The translations under genes were made by a program, and so were the position numbers. Positions 32,041 through 44,500 of a stretch of 64,000 bases of DNA are shown piece after piece (the stretch's first letter is position 1; the number at the start of each line of letters is the position of its first letter). The notes beneath the pieces are model-generated. The model was not told the DNA's origin, did not search any database, and saw nothing but the letters and a program-made list of their open reading frames with translations. Where the stretch lies: the NCBI GenBank assembly GCA_015179125.1, contig WHVA01000106.1, forward strand, positions 186,001-250,000, written 5' to 3'. The stretch is from Gautieria morchelliformis. Lineage: Eukaryota; Basidiomycota; Agaricomycetes; Gomphales; Gomphaceae.

Positions 32041-33572
32041 CTGGTCACCGCAGAGGGCACAGGAGTGTTCGCCATGCATGGGAGAAGAGGAATCGGAGCA
32101 GGAGCCACAGACATTGAACATGACGCAGACGCGTTTGTTCGACTTGTCAACAAGGTGGTCATTCCACCATTCACATAGGATGGGGCGCTCAGGGCAACTG
32201 GCATGGGAGGCACTGCAAGCGGGGGCACAGTGGCCAATGACACCACAGCGCAAACAGAGTGCCGGCTTGCGGCTCTCCCGAAATGAATTACCAGAGCGTG
32301 GGCGATCTTTGTCATAAGGAGCATACTGCGGAGAGTGCGAGACGGCAAGAGGGTCAGGGGAAATCATGTGTCGTGAGGAGCAAGGAGGACGCGCGTCAGA
32401 GTAGGAGATGGCACGTTGTGGGATGGAGTTGTGCGTGCGTTTGAACATCGCAAATTACGTTGGGTCATTTGGATCGACCAAGAAAGGCTTATCCGTGAAT
32501 TGCGCACGCAGTGTCCTATCCAGCATGCGCCAGGCCGAGAGATGTTGAGCGAACGCGATGTCGGCCAGCATGCGAGCATGATGACAATGCCAGCCCTTTG
32601 CAAGGGCAGCATCAGCAAGCTTGTCAACAACCGACAGCCAATTCTGGTATGCTTGCAGGAAGGTGGCGGTGTCGAGGGAGTTCTCCGCGGGGAAGAACGA
32701 GTCATCCAGCGATTGTTTACCCACCCCATTACCAAAAGGAATCTTCTTGTATCGCAGGTTGTCATTGCTGCGAATGCGATCCAGGGCAGCAGTGGTGAGC
32801 ATCGACAGTGGTATTAGATGCCGTTGAACACCATCTGCATTATGGCGGCCGGCATCTTGACGACATCCATCTGCAGCTTGTTGCCGGTGGCAGACTGAAT
32901 GGTGTGTAAGGGCGGCAACGTGTCGAAGTCGACAGGGAGCGACTTAGCATGGAGCAAGCTGGCCAGCGCAGTAGGATCACCCGCAGTGGCAATGAGCGCC
33001 TGCAGGTCAATGGCCTCAATCGCCTCAAGAGGGTTATCTGTGGGGGAGTTGGCAGGCACGCGAGAATCCCCAGCACTTTGGGACGGTAGCGGGATCGGAG
33101 GCGCGGACGGCTGCTGGGACGGGGCATCAGTCATCGGCAGAAGAGCGGACGTAGAACCCGGAAGAGTAGGATTGGTAGCGACGTCAGGGACTGGCGGCGT
33201 GAGGAGAATGGAAGGGACGTTGGCTTGAGAAGGCGTCGTAATCGTAACGGAAGGAGCGGTGGGTCACGAGTTAAGGAAATCGACTAAGCTAGGCAGGTCA
33301 TCCCCAACGTCGTCATCGGAGACAGGATCTCTGTTGCGAGGATTAGCCCTCTTCGCTCCCCTTACCAGGTTGAGTTTGTGTATGACCGCATTCTGTTTCT
33401 CAGTCCTAGCGACCAGTTGCCAAAAAAGATCGAGCTGTTGATCAGGCTCGACGGCCTGTGTCGCGGAGACCCCAGAGCCTCCAGCTGAAGGCGGCCCAGG
33501 ATTGCTGGTCGGGGAGCGTCCAGGGGAGGATTTCCCAGACACACCCTGCGGGGGTCGTTCGGACAGAACCAT
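32008..33572 (-). pseudogene. Gag-like region of the Ngaro-like element
   Basis: Segments 33264-33572, 32814-33134, 32455-32802 and 32008-32448 follow each other with single stops or frameshifts. The last contains two Cys/His clusters (LCLRCGVIGHCAPAC and CALCGDQHHAASACP), typical RNA-binding knuckles. The first begins MVLSERPPQG and is Pro/Ser-rich. The TGA after FLNS and the TAA after PNDPT break an otherwise continuous frame. Confidence 0.7.
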
Positions 33573-33624
33573 TGTGAGAAAACAGTTCGCGACGCTAAGC
33601 TATGATGTGGAGGAGCGAAGGAGA

Positions 33625-33653
33625 GAAGGGTGTGATTACCAATCACACCCTTC
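33625..33653. repeat. Perfect 13-bp hairpin between Ngaro and Plavaka elements
   Basis: GAAGGGTGTGATT - ACC - AATCACACCCTTC. Lies 53 nt upstream of the first gag frame of the Ngaro-like element, so it may belong to that element's 5' end. Confidence 0.8.
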
Positions 33654-33942
33654 CAACTCAGCTAGCCAGGTTTGAACTTGTCATCACTAAAAGCACGCTT
33701 AGATGGCATCACCATGTCACACATGGCACGTGCATCCATCCCGGCCCGCCATGTCGCCGAACGGGCATCTCCGGCTTCTGGTACCATGGGCTGACCATCA
33801 CGGAGCAGGGATGGCTGCCACATAACCATGGCAGTGAATGCTGGCACTCAATGTCCTCGGCTGAGAATTGGTTGCCATTGACTGATACCATCGTTGTTGC
33901 CAGCTGGCAATCACATTCCCGTCATCCCCAACCTTGGAATCC
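33654..33942. other. GATGG/CCATC-rich spacer upstream of the Plavaka gene
   Basis: Many ATGG/CCAT words (gatggcatcaccatg, gaccatcacgg, aaccatggcag). Similar density is found at 40780-41370, on the far side of the DUF6698-like gene. These could be subterminal repeats of one transposon; no terminal inverted repeat was confirmed. Confidence 0.4.
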
Positions 33943-36900
33943 ATGCCATTGCGCTGCGCCTGTGGTAAGACCTTCACCCGTGACCATACACTGACAAAGC
34001 ACCTGAACTCTGGCTGTACCAAGAGTCGCAAGCGCATCCGATCATCAGATGAGGCCGCTTGTGCACTCACTCCGAGTCATAGGAAGCGAAAACAGCGGAA
34101 AATCAGCCATTCATGCAGCCCAGAACGTCGTCCTAAACATCGGAGCGCCGGGGTGAGTGGGAATGACAACCTGACGGACCGTGACGAGGGGCCCGGGATG
34201 ATCATCAGGATGATTCTGATCGCATGGAAGTGCAGGGAGGACTTACCCCTGGGAATGCAGAGCTGGCGTTGCAAGGCCGTGGGCACCGGAAACGCTGGCC
34301 CACGAGGAAAGTGCATGACATGCTGCCGGAAGGTCCTGGCCCACTGCCTCTGCCCCCTGTGCCACAGGAGGCCGAACCATCAGGATCGACTGAGCAGGCA
34401 GAACCAGAGCAGCATATCACACGAACATTCATACAGCTCAGTAAACATGTCCGGCTCCGCTTGACACAAACGGTTCAGACCACCGCCAACGCTTTTGGCC
34501 TATCGTGGATCTACTATGGTCGACCAGCATGGGTTCCTGATGAACACGCCACTTTGGATGAAACCGCCACTTCAGCCTCCCTCCGAGCTACAGTTTCGCA
34601 AGCTCCAAGGCCTTCGCTTCAAGAATCTTTGTGGCCCTATCCTAACACAAGTGCATGGCGCTTAGGAGATTGGTTTTGGAGTGGGGGAGATACCAAATCC
34701 AAAAGTGGCCTGAAGTCCTTGGTCAGCACAGTTTTGCTTGCCTGCGACTTTGTTCTCGAGGATTTGATCGGTGTGCCATGGGATGCCATCAATGCGACTC
34801 TGGCTCTGGCACACACCGTGACATCATCTTTCACAGGCAGAGGTTGGACAGAGTCCTCCGTCCGCATTCATGTGCCACTGGGTGTCAAACGCACCAAGAA
34901 GGCGACGAAGAAAGCACGTAAGTGTCAGGGTGCGGCACATGATGCAGGAGATGACTCGGGTCTCGGATCTATATCCGATGCGTGGTTTACGGTCAATGGG
35001 CTCTGGTGGCGCTCCATTGTGGATATCATCAAGACCGTATTTAGTGATGATTCAGCGGCAGCACGGTTCCATTTTGAGCCCTTTCGTCATGTGTGGAAGC
35101 CCCCAGCAGTGAAGACAGGGTGCAGCGTGTGTATGATGAATTGTACACATCGGATGCCTTTTTGCAGGAGCATGACCTCCTCCAAAATTCACCTCAGGAG
35201 CCGGGCTGCGACCTCCCAAGAGTCATTTCGGCACTGATGTTCTGGTCAGATTCGACACATCTCGCACAATTCGTTACAGCCCAACTATGGCCGATATATA
35301 TCTTTTTCAGAAACCAATCCAAGTGGGAATGTTGTAAGCCATCCACAGAGGCTTGTCACCATGTTGCGTATATGCCCAAGGTCTGTCTCAGATGCTTATG
35401 ATATGTGCACATGGTATTCATGTCTATTCATGTCTATACTAGTTACCAGATACCATTCATGACTTCTTCTGGAAGTCGCAAAGTGGCAAGACGGCTTCCA
35501 GCGCACTACTAACCCACTGCCGAAGGGAGCTCTTCCATGAGGTCATGAGACTTCTCTTGGATGCGGATTTTGTGCATGCCTGGAAACACGGTATAATCAT
35601 TAAATGCCGCAATGGGATCACGCGGAGGGTTTACCCGCGTATTTTCACGTATGCTGCTGATTATCCAGAAAAGTAAGCCCACATGTGATTATTGTCTGGT
35701 CCGTTTCCTGACGCTCCAATCACCTTCATGGTCAGGGTGCTACTCTCGAGTATCTGGGATGGGAGCGAATGCCTTTGCCCCGACTGTCATTGTCGGAAAC
35801 AGGACGTATGTCGTCTTGAGACTTTATGTGACAGGAAAACTCGGCTGCGTGGGGTTAGAGAAAACACACGAGAGCTCAGGGCCAATATAGCGACTGCCCG
35901 GCAAATTATTTACGAGGATGGCTACATGGTGAACAGTCATGTCCTTGATCCGTTTCTTAAGACGGGCTCGTACGTAGCCACAGAGGTAAGCAGCTCTATG
36001 TTCATGGTGTCCATTTCTAAGCTAGAGCCAGCAGAATGTGTTCGCTCACATTCTGTCATTTGCGAACTTCAATCATTTTCGTATGCTTGTCTCAGACCTG
36101 ATGCACAAGGTGGAGATTGGTGTTTGGAAGGCACTGATGATACACCTCATACGTATGATGAATGCTAAAGGTCCCAAGGTACTCCAGGAATTGAGAGGTA
36201 CATCTCCCATTCCGATCTCTCCTACTTGACTCATTCAATGGTTTCAACACTCAGGTTTCGGGATGTACCCAGCTTTGGCAGGGGGACGATCCGTTGCTTC
36301 TCTCATAATGTGTCAGAGATGAAAAAATCGGCCGCACACGATTATGAGGACATATTACAGGTGAGTGATGTATTCGGTCCAGGGATAATGGACTGAGGGT
36401 GCATGATCACAAGTGTGTGATCCCTGTCACTGAATCCCTATTCCCTGAGCCGCACAATGCACCGATCTTGACCTTCTCTGGGAGTTAGCACTTTGGCACG
36501 GTATGGCCAAACTGCGATTGCATACTGAAACGACTCTCCGGCAATTGGATACCACGACCACCCATTTAGGGCAGCAGTTCCGGAGGTTCACTGATGAGGT
36601 GTGCCCCCACTTCCATACTTATGAGACTCCCACAGAGGTTCAGGCCCGCCTCCGCCGGAATGCGGTGGCAGCCAGGAAGGTTGGGAGCGTCCCAGGATCG
36701 AAAGAACCTGAGCACACAGGCCGTAAGCACAAAAGCTTCAATATGTGCACCTATAAGATGCACGCGCTTGGGCATTATGTCAAAAACATCGAACTATTTG
36801 GGACGACAGACTCCTATTCCACCCAAATTGTGCGTATCGACTGCAACCATGCGTGTACTCATGCTGAACTGGGAACCCAGGGTGAAACAGAGCACCGCCG

Positions 36901-38229
36901 GGCGAAGTCGCGTTATTGGAATAGGACCAACAAGCGTGACTTTGTGAAGCAGCTCACCCACCTGGATACTCGTTCGACAACACTACGTACAATCCGGCAG
37001 AAATTGAAGGTTTGTGGTGTGCAGGTACCAGATCATCAGGTAGCACCGGATGCCACTGAGGAGCCATCGGCATATATCAATCCTGAAGCACACTACCACA
37101 TATCGCACGACACTCGCAATCCCTTAGTCGTAGGGCCCTGGGCTGGCCGTCATGAGTGGGATCCAGCCGTCCAGGTGAGTTGTATGCCATTGTGGCCATT
37201 GAGTGGGCAGCACTCATTTATCACCTCCAGTCTTTCATTCCCCAGCTCAAAAACCATTTACTCTCACGTATTCAGGGAGTGACTCGTGCGGGCAAAGAAC
37301 TCTCGTTCTCTCATGATGAGCACAACTGGCTGTTTTTTCAACATGACCGTATATACAGACACGCTGTGCTACGTGTCAACTATACAACTTGTGATGTGCG
37401 CCGCGAACAGGACTTCATTAACCCCCAGACGAGCAAGCGCTTCGTGATGCTGGACTCAAACAAAGATGGAAGAGGGGTCTCCTCACCGCACCTCTTTTGG
37501 TATGCACAGGTTCTTGGCATATTCCACGCCCAAGTGCAGGTCTTGATCGCGGGACAACTTTGCGCACCACAGCGCATGGATTTTCTGTGGGTGCGGTGGC
37601 TTGGGTTGGACCCTGGCTATCGCAGTGGGTGGACTCGGAAACGTCTGGATCAAGTGGGCTATGTGCCTCATGATGACGCAGAGGCCTTTGGTTTCTTGGA
37701 TCCTGATTGTGTTTTACGTGCTTGCCACTTGATACCTGCTTTTGTGCAGGGTTGTACAACTGAGCTATGCCCTCCGTTGCCCGAGATGACGATGGGGATT
37801 GGACCGGTTTCTATGTCAATAGGTAACTCATCTGTCTGCACATACACCACTCGCTCATGCATCCTGCTGATCGCACAACCTAGGTTTGTGGACGGTGACA
37901 TGCTCATGTGCTACCTCGGTGGAGGTGTAGGCCATTTGAGCCATGCAACAACTGCTACCCAACCCCCTCTCGGAAACCTGGAGGATGTGTCAGATGATTC
38001 TGACAGTATGACGGCAGAATCCCCCAGCTCCCGGGACCCGATCGAGTCTGATTCAGACTCCAGCTCTCCAGGGGAGGATCTCGGTCATATGTCTGACGTA
38101 TCTGACAACAACCACATAGAGGGCTCAGACTTTGACGTCGAATCTGAGGCCGATTCGAGGTCTTCATATGAATGCAGGGAAGACCCAAACATGAGCGGTG
38201 ATGGAAGTGATGAGGGATTTACATATTAA
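33943..38229 (+). pseudogene. Plavaka-type (CACTA-related) transposase, multi-exon, at least two frameshifts
   Basis: The start ATG at 33943 opens a Cys/His finger (CACGKTFTRDHTLTKHLNSGC). Introns with GT-AG ends lie at 34153-34208, about 35393-35454, 35673-35734, 35984-36030 and 36200-36254, with more downstream. The core carries landmarks of this mushroom transposase family: GDWFWSGG, EPGCDLPRVISALMFWSD, CKPSTEACHHVAY, HCRRELFHEV, YPRIFTYAADYPEKV, DLMHKVEIGVWKALMIHL, PSFGRGTIRCFS, WHGMAKLRLHTE and a C-terminal GGGVGH. A one-base change in a C run near 35101 and a missing base near 36470 break the frame. The acidic tail after GGGVGH ends at 38229. Recognition is by motif memory, not by search. 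Confidence 0.82.
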
Positions 38230-38448
38230 CAGTCGTAGACTATTAAATTTTACTATCTCTTTCTGCTGCGCCATATGGGCCCTAGACGATCTATTAGCCT
38301 ATGAAAGTGTGTGGATGTGTTGTGGACACACTCGCGATCTATTAGCTAATGAGTGGACGCGTTGTGGACCCAGTGGCCGTGCTATATCTCATGGCGTCTC
38401 ACGTGATCTGTTCGTGCTTCCTTTAACTCCACCATCACCCATCACATC
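38230..38448. other. Spacer between transposase and DUF6698-like gene
   Basis: Contains a short near-repeat (gatctattagc at 38290 and 38337). It would hold the 3' UTR of one gene and the promoter of the next. Confidence 0.35.
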
Positions 38449-40664
38449 ATGCCATCTCCCACCCGTTCTCACCAGTCCTCACGATCACGCCACTCTAGGT
38501 CTAGTCACACAATGACTTCTCACTCGTCCGAAAGTAGACCTTCCCATGCTCACCGCTGCCCCCGCGAATATGAACCATGCGCCATTGATAACGACATGTG
38601 TGGCTCATATTCTCGGAACAGGAGCACATCCCCTGGTCCTCCTCGCGATATAGCCCGGAGGCCCCGACCCCGGCGATCACACTCATCCTCCAGTACCACA
38701 CCTGAGCCTGATATAATTCGGAGGCCCCGACCCCGGCGATCACACTCATCCTCAAGTACCACACCTGAGCCTGAACCACCTAGTGGAGCCGACTCCGATG
38801 AAGCTGAGCACCATGCGAGGAAACGCCGACACACTCAAGGGGGTGCACGCAAGAACCCGTGAGCATGTGCAAAGTAGCTGGATTTCGTGCTGACCTCTGT
38901 CCCCACCAGTCAACCCAGTAATGAGCTATCAAGTGCCGCACAACACTTTGGTCGTGTTTCTGAAATGTGGGCTCGCTTTGCCCAGATTTTACATGATGGT
39001 CAAGCATATGAACCCAGTGCCCCTCGCAGCGATTATGATGATGAGTACGTGTCTTGGTTGCCCGTTGATCTCTGACTATTCTGCTGATACGCCACAGTCA
39101 ATGGTGTTGGGTGCATTTATGCTCCTGCACCAAAATCAAGCATAATATATTCGATTTATTGTATGGTGTTTCAATCCTTTCTCACATTGTTCTTGTACCA
39201 TGCATCTATTTCTCTGATTATTTTCGAAATTTTCCAGTCACTCCTTATCTCTCCATTCCACTTTGTTATTTCTATTTTCACAGGCGGCTGCACCCAGCGG
39301 AGTTTGAAATGACTTCGACGCGCGAGCCCATGGGCGCTAAAGGGCCGGGTGCACGTATATGCCTTCTGAGACAGGATAGTGCTCCTCTCTCAGTGACAAT
39401 AAATTCACTGAGAGAGGCGAGTAGTATCTTTCATATTTACATAGCATGTTGACTGAAAATCATGTAGTGTATTTGATTCTAGGTACTGTATTAATATATC
39501 AGTGACAATAAATTCACTGAGAGAGTGTATTTGATTCTAGCTTTCTAAGAACTCTACCGAACCTTCCCTGCCATAGCCCCTAGTTGCTAACAAATGGTTT
39601 CACATCAAATTATACCGAGACCTTGAGAAGCAAGTTCCCTCCCTCGCGAGCCTGCTCCAGGGGCGTCACTTGGATGACATTGCCGATGAGGTCAGTGATT
39701 CCCAGTGTACGCGTGCATGACTCACGGCACTATCTAGCTTGATCGCCGCCGCAACACAGCTCATGGGGAAGACATCAAGTGTGTCAAAGACCACGCGCAA
39801 TTTCTCCGGCCTGCCGACAATCCATTCATTCCGATGATAGGCCTGAATGACAAAGTTACCCGAGGCTTCAAGCATCCCCAGATCGCCCGTCTGATATGCC
39901 CTGTCAGTTGGCTTGAGGACTTTGATCAAGACCCCGAGTACGTGCATATGCCTCTCTCTACCATCCACCCTTATCTCTTCGTAGGTTCCGCCAGAAATTG
40001 GCCGATGGCAAACACATCCCTCATCCACATGATTGGCCGCTTCTCCTCTTTGATGAAGCAACTTTCGACATTACCAACCTTTGTGCGAGTTTTTTGCGCA
40101 ACGAGATGCTAGTCCGGGTACGTTACTTCTATTGGGCCCCTGCACATTACTGACCCATTCAGGCCTGGCGTATGATATTCCAAGGGCCGAGTGCTGTTGA
40201 TGGACACACTTCGAACAAGGCTACCAAACGCGGCAATGCCTTACATCATGGCGTGAAATCTGTCACTGTCAATGCTCTGGCGTATATTGCCACCCTGGTA
40301 CGTCCTACTTCCTTGACCCTTTTTTGACCTGAATTCTTTGCTACAGGTTTACTTTGCGCTCAGCTCCCAGGAAGTGTTCAGCGCTGGAGGGGGAGATAAT
40401 GAGTTTGATTACTATGAGTTTTACCGAGGACTTGTGGCCACGCTCGAGGAAGAGTTTTCCGCCAAGGATCGCTCTCAGGTGATAGAATGGTGGAATAGGT
40501 ATGAATTGCGATATCTACTGGTACGAAAAGCCGTCCTGACTACATCTCAGGCAAGTTTTCCTGAAGTATGTCGATACGCTGTCCAAAACCACGCAGCGTC
40601 TAAAACCGGTCGTGGATTAATGATGGCGCAGATGCGCCAGAGGGATGCCGGAAATGCTGCTTAG
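38449..40664 (+). CDS. DUF6698-like protein, multi-exon, probably interrupted
   Basis: The first exon (38449-38858) is Arg/Ser-rich and holds a duplicated 18-residue block starting RRPRPRRSHSSSS, from a 66-bp direct repeat (about 38657-38778). The second exon is 38910-39055. From about 39590 the conserved part follows: LEKQVPSLASLLQG, RGFKHPQIARLICPVSW, then MIFQGPSAVDGHTSNKATKRGN and YFALSSQEVF, ending in a basic tail at 40664. These blocks are separated by clean 45-50-nt introns (39691-39737, 39939-39985, 40120-40163, 40300-40347). I recall the pattern from DUF6698 proteins, an expanded Agaricomycete family of unknown function. The region 39098-39580 does not read as an expected exon and may be an insertion. 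Same strand as the Plavaka gene, 220 bp downstream. Confidence 0.6.
39384..39540. repeat. Duplicated hairpin and flanking direct repeats
   Basis: A perfect 13-bp inverted repeat (CCTCTCTCAGTGA / TCACTGAGAGAGG, 8-nt loop) lies at 39384-39417. A 26-bp part of it recurs at 39500-39525, bracketed by a 16-bp direct repeat (gtgtatttgattctag at 39467-39482 and 39525-39540). Lies in the stretch that interrupts the DUF6698-like gene. Confidence 0.8.
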
Positions 40665-40905
40665 CATGTATTCTTGGAGGATAGTAATCTCATAGCTATG
40701 AATGAAAATGGTGGAATTTATCTGCACAATTGTATGAGCTCTCATTGCGTGACATGTCCCCACCATACGCAACAAGTCTGGTAGGAAGGAGCCAGAATGG
40801 AGGGTGATGATATGAAGCAGCCAGAATGGCGTGGTGTGGTCATTTCGTGGTCATGATCCGTCCCTGATGGGCGACCGGCAGGCATGATGGATCCCCGACG
40901 GGACA

Positions 40906-41154
40906 TGTTAGAATAAGAGAGATGCACAAGTAAGAACACGAGAGAATGAATTTGAACGTTTGTCCTGTGAGCTCGTTGGGGCAAACGGATAGTTACATAC
41001 ATGGAGTGTAAAGACTTATAAATGTTTTAGGAACAAAAAGGAAGGTAAAATAATAAGAAAAAGCGAGAACAAAGGGCACGCAAGCCTTTGATTACATAAG
41101 CAGAAACAACACGTAACCAGCTTGTTATATTAACCAGCTTGTTATATTCCAACA
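40906..41154 (-). mobile_element. Solo LTR, copia-like, 249 bp, perfect TSD
   Basis: TGTTAGAATA ... TATTCCAACA, flanked by GGACA at 40901-40905 and 41155-41159. The minus orientation is preferred because TGTTGGAATATA is a common start of copia-type LTRs. A 17-bp unit (aaccagcttgttatatt) is tandemly duplicated near 41114-41147. No internal element sequence is present. Confidence 0.88.
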
Positions 41155-41594
41155 GGACATTGGCCGACGCGATGGTTCCTTGATGGCCCATCAGCTCACA
41201 CCATGGTTGCATGATGGCAGCACACGCCGGAAATGGTAACGCTGTGACATTTCACCTCTGGTTGGTATCTGATGGTTGCAGCACATGGCACCCCTTTTAA
41301 CCGTGTTACCGATGGCCATTCAACGATAGCACAATGGTCACTGAAGGTCATACCTCCGCGGTTTTCGTGATGGTCACGCGTACCTTGTGTAAGTTCAACC
41401 GTACAAGACGACCGTACGGAGCCACGTGACGATCGACGCGCGCTTCAACTTAAACTGGACGCCGAGAACACGTGGGAGCTGCAGGCTTCGATGTTAGTTG
41501 CCATGTCTTCGATGACAGGTCCGAAGTACGCGGTGCCATACGGCGCCTCTAGTCGTCTTTTTCCGCCTACCACCCACCTTGAACACTGCGAACA
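41155..41594. other. GATGG-rich spacer upstream of the NLR gene
   Basis: Rich in gatggt/atggcc words to about 41380, then ordinary sequence expected to contain the promoter of the NLR-like gene. No gene seen. Confidence 0.4.
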
Positions 41595-44500
41595 ATGAAC
41601 AACGTTAAGGGCAATGATACGGGCACGGTAGCGTAAGTCCACGATCACTTCTCCAGTGAGCCAACTGTTCACTCTCCACCCCGAAGTATTCCCGCAGCAA
41701 TCAAATTTGCAGGAAAGACACTCTCGTTTGCGCTGCCTTTGGCATATTGACTCTTTCCGATCGACAGCAGACCTGAAATGCGATCACCTTCCCAACGTCG
41801 GACTGTTCTGCAAACGTCCTGGTAAATACTACGTTAAACACTGTGTCGATAAGGATGTCAAGAACACTGGGATATCTGCGAGAGGCAATAATACCTCGTG
41901 GAATGAGTCCTTCTATTTGTGCGTGTAATTACAATGTTATTATCTTCACGCGACTTAAATCCATGCCCAGCAAGGACTTTCATGGGTCTTCCGTATTAGG
42001 AATCGAAGTCTGCGGGCACCGTATCTTTACACGTGATGACTACATAGGTGGTACGAAGGAATGGATTGAGTCGCTGCTTGCAGAAGGAGGAACTGGAGGT
42101 CAGTCCTTTTCGCTCATCGACGGAATGCACGCGTAATCATCGACCATAGCAGCCATTGTTCGCAAACTGCAAAAATCAGATAAGGCAGGGAAGGTGCATG
42201 AGGTTCTGACTGTCCTAGAGTTCACCCTCAGCTCTTTCGCGACGTCCGACGAGGCGCAGGAGGTCGAATGGAGCGAAGGAGTCAGCGGAGCTAAAGAGGT
42301 TGATAATATGAACTCGGCGCGGTCCCTAATTGTTGATGCAGGGGCTGGGGTGGATGTCGCCACTTCCACCATCGATAGTTTGAAGACAATATCGGCGACT
42401 TGGGCTACCCTCCTGAACAATATCAGGCTGTATACCGATATCGTGGATAAGGCCTCAGAGGTATGATTGGGTTGGTCGTCTGCCAGGTCATCTCACTTGA
42501 CACGGTGTGCGTTGATTCTAGGTCCATCCTTATGCGGCAATGGCATGGTCCATCCTGGCTTTTGCACACAAGGTATGTCTACACACCAACCAGGTAATGT
42601 AGCTGACATCCGGTGTTGATTCTATTTAGACGATCATTGCTCAGATAGCATCCATGGTCTGGCGAAAGACATCGGAGACACCTATGCATTCGTCCATCTG
42701 GCAGAGCCGTTGAAGAAAATTGAATCGCAAAAGGCAATTATCTTAGCCTTGGAGCAACAGACGTTAGATTGCAGCTACTTTGTCCGTGCCTACGCAAAAA
42801 ACAAGGATTTCTGTACGCTGGACCCGCTGTTGGGTGGCCATGGCTGACGATCTTTGTTCAGGGAAAAGAACCGTGAAAAATCTATCGTTGGATGTCGACA
42901 GCAAGGTCGAACAATACCGGGAAACGTTCAAGAATCTCAGGTCGGAGTTAGAACAACATGCCGTGATTCATACTGAAATCACTGTACTGCGTTTTCTGGG
43001 TGCCGTCGGCGACCTCTGTGAGTTTTCTGATTTTGGGCCTTTCCCGAGCCTAATACACCTTGCAACCAGCTGAAGCAGTTCTGCTGAGTGACATGCCCTA
43101 CGCAGGCGGTGCTAAGTTCAATCCTGGAAGAGGATGTCTTCGGGATACCCGGGAGACAGTTATTGCTGAGATCTGGGATTGGGTCAACCAGGATAGCGAG
43201 GACACGCCACGCATATTTTTCTTGAACGATGTTGCGGGTGCCGGCAAGTCTGCCATTGCCCACGAGGTCGCTAAGCGACTTAGTAACATCGAACGTCTCG
43301 GGTCGTCGTACTTTTTTGACCGCGCTCTTCAGGCACAGCGATCTCCCGACAATCTCTTTAGCACGATTGCTCATGATCTGGCCGATCTGGATCCAGTACG
43401 AAAAGCATCGTTGCTGGAAGTCATCAGGAAGCAGAAAGCACTTCGAACCACACGCATACCTCGTGAGCAGTTCCAAAAGTTCATTCTGGACCCCTCCAAG
43501 GACCTAACGGCCGTTGGACCGAGCGTGATCGTTATTGATGCACTGGATGAGAGCGGAGACATGGAATCTCGCCAGGCTATCTTGTCTGTCCTCGACAACG
43601 AAGCTGCAGAACTGCCCCCTAACTTCCGTGTCCTCATCACCGCCCGTGCCGAACAAGACATCCAGGGCGCCCTTCTTGGGAAGAAGCATGTGCTTTCCAG
43701 GTCCCTAAAGGATATTGACCCGAACCCTGCCGATGCCGTCGCCAGCTTTGTGAAAGATCAACTAGGTAACATTACGGCCCTCGAGCGCAAATGGCCTAAC
43801 GATGGCTGGTGTCGATTATTGGTCGAGAAATCTGAAGGTCACTTTCATTGGGCGTCCACGGCTTGTCGATTTGTCAAAGGAGATGGGACGCAAGGTCTCG
43901 ACCCTGCCGAGCAACTGGATACCCTTTTGGCCTCAACATCACAGAACATGCACCTCAGTCGGTTGGATGGGTTATATCTCAACATACTGAAGGAAATATT
44001 CAGAGTGGGAGATAACCCTGTTATCGTGCGCCGATTCCGATCGGTCATGGGCTGCATACTGGTAGTCAGAGAGCCCCTGTCCATCTCTGCTCTCCGGAAG
44101 TTGTGTGATGAAACCGAACCGAGCGATGCGGTGGATTTGATAGTTAAGCCAATGGGATCTTTGTTGAGCGGTGTCGCACGAGAGTCTGACCCCATTTGTC
44201 TGCTGCACACGTCGTTTCGTGACTTTCTAACAGACGATGGCCGTAGTGGACCGTACTACATCGATACATCCTCACACAAGGACCGCTTTGCGTTCTCATT
44301 CTTGCGCGTGATGAAGGATGAACTTTGTTTCAACATTTGCCAACTTGAAACTTCTCATCTGCGCAACGACGATGTCGTTGACTTGGAGACACGGACCAAG
44401 AAGTATATATCCTCACAACTTTCGTACTCTTGCCGTTTCTGGACGGACCATGTTCGCGCCACCACCTTTACGCCGGGTTTAGGTGCCAAGGTCAGGGAGT

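Larger units (their letters stand above)
29176..33572 (-). mobile_element. Decayed Ngaro-type (DIRS order) tyrosine-recombinase retrotransposon
   Basis: In minus-strand order: gag-like region (33572-32008), RT and RNase H (about 32040-30238) and tyrosine recombinase (30060-29176). RT-RH followed by a YR instead of a DDE integrase, and the absence of LTRs, define DIRS/Ngaro elements. Stops and frameshifts occur in every gene. Ends are given as the limits of coding homology; the true termini lie outside and were not resolved. Confidence 0.85.
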
